A DNA stretch of 8,842 bases from Haloarculaceae archaeon (lineage in GTDB: Archaea; Halobacteriota; Halobacteria; Halobacteriales; Haloarculaceae). The stretch's first letter is position 1; each line of letters starts with the position of its first letter. The stretch covers positions 1 to 8,842 of the forward strand of contig JAHENN010000136.1 of the NCBI GenBank assembly GCA_018609665.1, read 5' to 3'. Under the pieces are notes generated by a model, which saw nothing but the letters and a program-made list of their open reading frames with translations, ran no database searches and was not told the DNA's origin. The position numbers and the translations under genes were made by a program. This document shows positions 5,361-8,842 of this stretch, piece by piece.

Positions 5361-6263
5361 CTACGGCTGCTCGACAACGGTCCTGAACGTCGCGTGGTGC
5401 GTGAGCAGCACCGCCGTCCCGAGTGCGTACTCCACGAGCCCCTCGGAGGGGTCCTCGATGCGGAGCTCGTCCGTGGCCCCGCCGAGCCCCGCGGCCTCGA
5501 GTTCCGCCCGCACGCCCTCGTCGAGGTCGGGCAGGACCAGGTACGTGTCGTCGTCGCCCCCACGGGACGGCGTCGCCGAGATGACGTACCAGGCCTCGTC
5601 GCTGAGGGAGGCCGCGTCGGTCCGTTGGACCTCGTACCCACGGTAGGTCTCGCCGTCGTAGCGGTAGTGGCCGCCGAAGAAGGTCGTCCGGGCCCACTCG
5701 CCCAGTTCGGTTTCGGGGTAGACCCGGACACCACTGCTGCCGTCCTCGATGGCCCCGACGGCGAGGTCCCGGCGGGCCTCCGTGAGGTCGGAGACGGCGG
5801 TGACCGTCGTGTCCGAGGGCGGGTCGGTCCGTTCGGCGCCGACGAGCAGTTCGTAACGCGTCCCGGCGTCGACCTCGAGGTCGTAGTGGCCCTCGAGGTC
5901 GCTCGTCTCGTCGACGAGGCGGACGTCCCGCAGAATCGAAAGCGGCGGGTCCGGGTTCTCCCGGACCGTCGAGGCGTGTTCCCGGAGGGTGCGGCCGGCG
6001 GTTGCGGCGGTCCGTATCCAGCCGGCCAGGTCGGGCGGATGGACCGCGACGCGGCCGGTGGTCCGTAGTTCGCGGGGGGCAACGGGCTCCAGCCGGAGCG
6101 TCGGCTCCCCGGCGGTGCTGGTCGGGGCCGTCTCGGTCGACGGTACGTCCGTCGCGGGTCCATCCGTCTCCATCCCGGGGTCGTTCGTACAGCCCGCGAG
6201 ACCGGCCGCGGCGCAGGCGGCCAGGCCGAGGTACCCGCGACGGGTCGTCGGGTCGGTCGGCAT
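5361..6263 (-). CDS. Tat-exported lipoprotein of unknown function
   Basis: A 300-aa protein with a clear export signal. TTRRGYLG at 6-13 holds the twin arginines (8-9), followed by a short Ala/Leu-rich segment and the lipobox LAGC with Cys25. It is therefore predicted to be folded in the cytoplasm, exported by Tat and lipid-anchored outside the cell. Residues 26-55 are a Thr/Pro/Asp-rich spacer, usual for haloarchaeal surface proteins. The rest is an acidic soluble domain with beta-like segments, such as EGHYDLEVDAGTRYELLVGA (124-143) and TTFFGGHYRYDGETYRGYEV (193-212). No other transmembrane helix is seen, and Cys25 is the only Cys after the signal core. I do not recognise the family. A TTG nine codons upstream is possible, but the ATG places the signal correctly and sits 26-27 nt from a TATA-like box. 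It is unlinked in function to phr or porB as far as visible. Confidence 0.85.
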   Translation of the reverse strand: MPTDPTTRRGYLGLAACAAAGLAGCTNDPGMETDGPATDVPSTETAPTSTAGEPTLRLEPVAPRELRTTGRVAVHPPDLAGWIRTAATAGRTLREHASTVRENPDPPLSILRDVRLVDETSDLEGHYDLEVDAGTRYELLVGAERTDPPSDTTVTAVSDLTEARRDLAVGAIEDGSSGVRVYPETELGEWARTTFFGGHYRYDGETYRGYEVQRTDAASLSDEAWYVISATPSRGGDDDTYLVLPDLDEGVRAELEAAGLGGATDELRIEDPSEGLVEYALGTAVLLTHHATFRTVVEQP

Positions 6264-6285
6264 TGCCGGCCGTGCGGTCCGACGG

Positions 6286-6293
6286 TACAAAAC
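6286..6293 (-). promoter_or_regulatory. TATA-like box of the lipoprotein gene
   Basis: On the minus strand GTTTTGTA is centred 26-27 nt before the ATG at 6263, which predicts a leaderless transcript. It lies in the 84-nt gap after porB, so the lipoprotein gene need not be part of the porAB operon. Confidence 0.65.
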
Positions 6294-6347
6294 TGGTTCC
6301 GAATATCAAGCGGCGCTTTCACCCACTGCGGGCGGTCACGTCGGGCG

Positions 6348-7283
6348 TCACTTGTGGGCGTCCAGCAGGTCGTAGCTGCGCGCCCACTCGTGGTCGTCGT
6401 CGTGGTACTGCTCGGCCAGCGGCTCCTCGGGCATCTCGCCGACCGCCCGCTTCTCCGCGCCGTAGGAGGGCCGGTCGGTCTCGTGGTAGAACCGCCCGGT
6501 CAGCACCTCGCCCTCGTACAGCGCCGACTCGGTCCGCTGCATCATGTCGGCTGCCTCCCCGCGGTCGGAGACGTCGAAGTCGTAGTCGTCGTTCTGCTGG
6601 ACGTCGATGTACGGGACGTACTGCTTGGCGTCCTTGTTCCAGGTCGGACACTGCGTGAGGAAGTCGATGTGGGCGAAGCCGTCGTGTTCGATGGCCTCGG
6701 CGAGGATCTCCTGGGCCTGGTTGGGGTTGACCGCCGCCGTCCGGGCGACGTAGGTCGCCCCCGAGGTGAGCGCCAGCGACAGCGGCCGGATGGGCGACTT
6801 CGCCGAGCCGTGGGGCTGGGTCTTCGACGTGTGGCCCTTCGGGCTGGTCGGCGACGTCTGGCCCTTCGTCAGCCCGAAGATCTCGTTGTTGAACACGATG
6901 TAGGTCATGTCGTGGTTCTCCCGGGCGGTGTGCATGAAGTGGTTGCCGCCGATGCCGTAGCCGTCGCCGTCGCCGCCGGCGGCGACCACCTCGAGGTCGG
7001 GGTTGGCGAGCTTCGCGGCCCGGGCGATGGGCAGCGACCGGCCGTGGATGGTGTGGAGCCCGTAGCTCTCGAAGTAGCTGTTCAGCTTCCCGGAACAGCC
7101 GATGCCGGTCACCAGTAGCACCTCCTCGGGGTCGCGTCCGAGGTCGGCCATGGCGCCCTTCAGCGCCTTCAGGACGCCGAAGTCGCCGCAGCCCGGACAC
7201 CACGTCGCCTGCGGCTCGATGCCGGGGGTGAACTCCTCGCGCTCTACCTCGCGGTCCGATTCGATGGCGTTGAATGCACTCAT
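6348..7283 (-). CDS. porB: 2-oxoacid:ferredoxin oxidoreductase, beta subunit (probably pyruvate)
   Basis: A 311-aa beta subunit that holds thiamine diphosphate and one [4Fe-4S] cluster and, with the alpha subunit, turns pyruvate and CoA into acetyl-CoA, CO2 and reduced ferredoxin. The four cluster cysteines are present: Cys29 and Cys32 (WCPGCGDFG), Cys63 (GIGCSGK) and Cys212 (TQCPTWNK). Their spacing nearly matches the crenarchaeal enzyme. The thiamine/Mg motif is GGDGDGYGIGG at 103-113, with Asn132-Asn133 in YIVFNNEIFGLTKGQ. SPTSPKGHTSKTQPHGS (144-160) is the substrate-side loop typical of the family. The C-terminal 80 residues are acidic. The start is the ATG 2 nt after the porA stop, with a Shine-Dalgarno overlapping that stop, so the two genes are co-translated. 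Length agrees with the 312-aa Halobacterium pyruvate enzyme as I remember it. Family is certain; pyruvate rather than another oxoacid is likely. Confidence 0.93.
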   Translation of the reverse strand: MSAFNAIESDREVEREEFTPGIEPQATWCPGCGDFGVLKALKGAMADLGRDPEEVLLVTGIGCSGKLNSYFESYGLHTIHGRSLPIARAAKLANPDLEVVAAGGDGDGYGIGGNHFMHTARENHDMTYIVFNNEIFGLTKGQTSPTSPKGHTSKTQPHGSAKSPIRPLSLALTSGATYVARTAAVNPNQAQEILAEAIEHDGFAHIDFLTQCPTWNKDAKQYVPYIDVQQNDDYDFDVSDRGEAADMMQRTESALYEGEVLTGRFYHETDRPSYGAEKRAVGEMPEEPLAEQYHDDDHEWARSYDLLDAHK

Positions 7284-7285
7284 TG

Positions 7286-8842
7286 TCAGTCACCTGCCGC
7301 GGGGACGAACCGCGTCGTCGGGGCGGGTTCGTCGCCGTCGATGATGGTCTCGAACCCCTCGACCACCTCGCCGGGCTCGAAGGGGTTGCCGTTGTACTTC
7401 AGGAGGCTGTGCAGCTTGGGGCCGAACCGGCCGAGTTCCCGCTGGACGAGCCCGCGGAACTGCGCGGAGCCGTTCATCTCGACGACCAGCGCCTCGTCGA
7501 CGGACTCGAGGAACGCCGTCACCTCCGCCTTGGGGAACGGCATCAGCGCGGAGACGCCCAGCGACTTCACGTCGTGGCCGTCGGCGGCCAGCCGGTCGAC
7601 GGCCTCCTCGACGGTGCCCTGCTGGCTGCCGAACGTGATGACGCCGTAGTCGGCGTCGGCGGCGGGCTCGTGGAGCGTCTGGTGGGTCTCGCCGTCGTCC
7701 AGCTCCTCGCGGATGGCCTCGAGCTTCCGGAGCCGCCGCTCCAGCTGGGCGACCCGGTTGCCGGGGTCCTCGCTGATGTGGCCCTCGGGGGTGTGCTCGT
7801 TGCCGGTCGCCAGGAAGCGACCGCCCTCCTGGCCGGGCAGCGACCGCGGGGAGACGCCGTCCTCGCCGGGGTCCCGCTTGAACCGCTGGAACTTCCCGGA
7901 GGCGTGGTGGGCGGCCTCGGCGATCTCCTCCTCGGAGAGCGTCGACCCCAGGTCCGGGGTCGGCTCGCGGTCGAACACCGCCTCGTCGACGGTCCGCAGT
8001 TCGCCGGAGAGCTTCTGGTCGTAGAGGATGATCGCCGGCAGCTGGTAGTCGTAGGCCAGCCGGAAGGCGGTGCGGGTCTGCTCGTAGGCCTCGGCGGCGT
8101 TGCCCGGGGCGAAGACGACGCGGTTGGAGTCGCCCTGGCTCGTGTAGAGGACGTGCTCGAGGTCGGCCTGCTCCGGTTTGGTCGGCATGCCCGTCGACGG
8201 CCCCGCCCGCATCGCCTCGACGAGGACGACCGGCGTCTCGGTCATCTCCGCCAGCCCCAGCGGCTCGCTCATCAGCGCGAAGCCGCCGCCGGAGGAGCCG
8301 GACATCGCCTTCACGCCGGCGTGGGAGGCGCCGATGGCCAGCGCCGCCGCCGCGATCTCGTCTTCGACCTGCTCGGCGATGCCGCCGACCTCCGGGAGGT
8401 GCTGGCTCATCAGCGTGAACACCTCCGTCCACGGCGTCATCGGGTAGCCGGCGATGAACCGACACCCCTCGTCGAGGGCGCCGTAGGCGATGGCGTTCGA
8501 CCCCGACACCAGCACCTGCTCGTCGTCGTGGCTCCCCTCCGGCATCCGGAGGTCGTGGCTGAACTCCATCTCGTCGACCTGCTGGTAGGCCGCCTCGAGG
8601 ATCTCGAGGTTCGTCTCCAGCACCTCGCCGGACATCGCGTCGGCCATCAGGTCCTCGATGTGGCCGAGGTCGTAGTCCAGCAGCGCGCCGGTGGCGCCGA
8701 CGCCCGCCGTGTTGCGCATCACCTCCCGGCCCATATCGCGGGCCATCGCACGCAGGTCCAGCGGGTAGACGTGCCAGTCGTTTGCCTCGACACGCTGCTC
8801 GAAGTCGGGAATCTCCTCGACGTCGATCAGCCCCTCGTCGTA
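7286..8842 (-). CDS. porA: 2-oxoacid:ferredoxin oxidoreductase, alpha subunit (probably pyruvate), N-terminus missing
   Basis: 518 codons are visible and the frame stays open to the right edge; by alignment with KorA about 95-110 N-terminal residues are cut off. The full protein would be about 620-630 aa, the size expected for haloarchaeal PorA and longer than KorA. Visible residues 1-100 are the end of the gamma domain. Domain I starts near 110 (QVLVSGSNAIAYGALDEGCR), with GYPMTPWTE at 132-140 where KorA and most relatives have YPITP. MRAGPSTGMPTKPEQADLE follows. The C-terminal domain has YGVITFGSQQGTVEEAV and ALVVEMNGSAQFRGLVQREL. With PorB it forms the pyruvate enzyme that replaces pyruvate dehydrogenase. 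The internal ATG at 8746 is not the start, since coding sequence of the family continues before it. The family is firm; the pyruvate assignment is inferred from length and pairing. Confidence 0.9.
   Translation of the reverse strand, partial: YDEGLIDVEEIPDFEQRVEANDWHVYPLDLRAMARDMGREVMRNTAGVGATGALLDYDLGHIEDLMADAMSGEVLETNLEILEAAYQQVDEMEFSHDLRMPEGSHDDEQVLVSGSNAIAYGALDEGCRFIAGYPMTPWTEVFTLMSQHLPEVGGIAEQVEDEIAAAALAIGASHAGVKAMSGSSGGGFALMSEPLGLAEMTETPVVLVEAMRAGPSTGMPTKPEQADLEHVLYTSQGDSNRVVFAPGNAAEAYEQTRTAFRLAYDYQLPAIILYDQKLSGELRTVDEAVFDREPTPDLGSTLSEEEIAEAAHHASGKFQRFKRDPGEDGVSPRSLPGQEGGRFLATGNEHTPEGHISEDPGNRVAQLERRLRKLEAIREELDDGETHQTLHEPAADADYGVITFGSQQGTVEEAVDRLAADGHDVKSLGVSALMPFPKAEVTAFLESVDEALVVEMNGSAQFRGLVQRELGRFGPKLHSLLKYNGNPFEPGEVVEGFETIIDGDEPAPTTRFVPAAGD
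7290..7295 (-). promoter_or_regulatory. Shine-Dalgarno for porB
   Basis: On the minus strand AGGTGA lies 6 nt before the porB ATG and runs up to the porA stop (AGGTGACTGA). It matches the anti-Shine-Dalgarno UCACCU of archaeal 16S rRNA. This supports translational coupling and fixes the porB start. Confidence 0.65.

Noticed and set aside
3363..6068. A 901-codon open frame on the plus strand
   Set aside because: It lies antisense to the photolyase and lipoprotein genes, its product has no recognisable domain, and long open frames opposite GC-rich genes are expected here.
3808..6309. An 833-codon minus-strand open frame overlapping phr and the lipoprotein gene
   Set aside because: It is a shifted frame of two well-supported genes and is very rich in Arg and Pro. 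Its C-terminal Gly-Glu-Ala-Asp comes from the duplicated phr end.
7286..8746. Treating the ATG at 8746 as the true PorA start
   Set aside because: The frame remains open and family-like (for example NDWHVYPLDLRAM) right up to the window edge, so the protein begins outside.

Overview
This window looks like a piece of a haloarchaeal chromosome (class Halobacteria). The DNA is strongly GC-rich with G/C-biased third codon positions. The encoded proteins are rich in Asp and Glu. A Tat-dependent lipoprotein is present. Several genes carry a TATA-like T-rich box about 26-28 nt before the ATG, as expected for leaderless haloarchaeal mRNAs. The oxoacid dehydrogenase function is supplied by ferredoxin-linked two-subunit enzymes typical of this group.

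Layout, left to right. (1) Minus strand: the start of a 2-oxoacid:ferredoxin oxidoreductase beta gene (korB, cut by the window edge), preceded by its alpha gene (korA); the two overlap by 4 nt. (2) Plus strand, divergent from korA across 157 nt: a 215-aa FAD/NAD(P)-binding ferredoxin-reductase-like protein. (3) Minus strand, convergent with it: methylmalonyl-CoA epimerase (mce). (4) About 714 nt with no credible gene, holding a nested inverted repeat (about 3316-3637) and an imperfect direct repeat ending at the next gene's stop codon. (5) Minus strand: a class I DNA photolyase (phr), a 300-aa Tat lipoprotein of unknown function, then a second oxidoreductase pair, porB and porA. The 5' end of porA lies beyond the right edge.

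How the genes fit together. The two alpha/beta pairs are paralogous ferredoxin-dependent oxidoreductases. By length and sequence style I read the left pair as the 2-oxoglutarate enzyme and the right pair as the pyruvate enzyme; these substrate calls are inferred, not proven. The left enzyme would make succinyl-CoA and reduced ferredoxin. The reductase-like flavoprotein could exchange those electrons with NAD(P)H. Methylmalonyl-CoA epimerase acts on the route between propionyl-CoA and succinyl-CoA. The photolyase and lipoprotein have their own predicted promoters and are probably neighbours without a shared pathway.

I see no CRISPR array, tRNA, rRNA, transposase or obvious defence system. The parts least explained by known families are the structured intergenic region, the lipoprotein, and a few active-site substitutions (YPMTP in PorA, Tyr for Cys in the reductase, Asp at the probable flavin N5 position in the photolyase).
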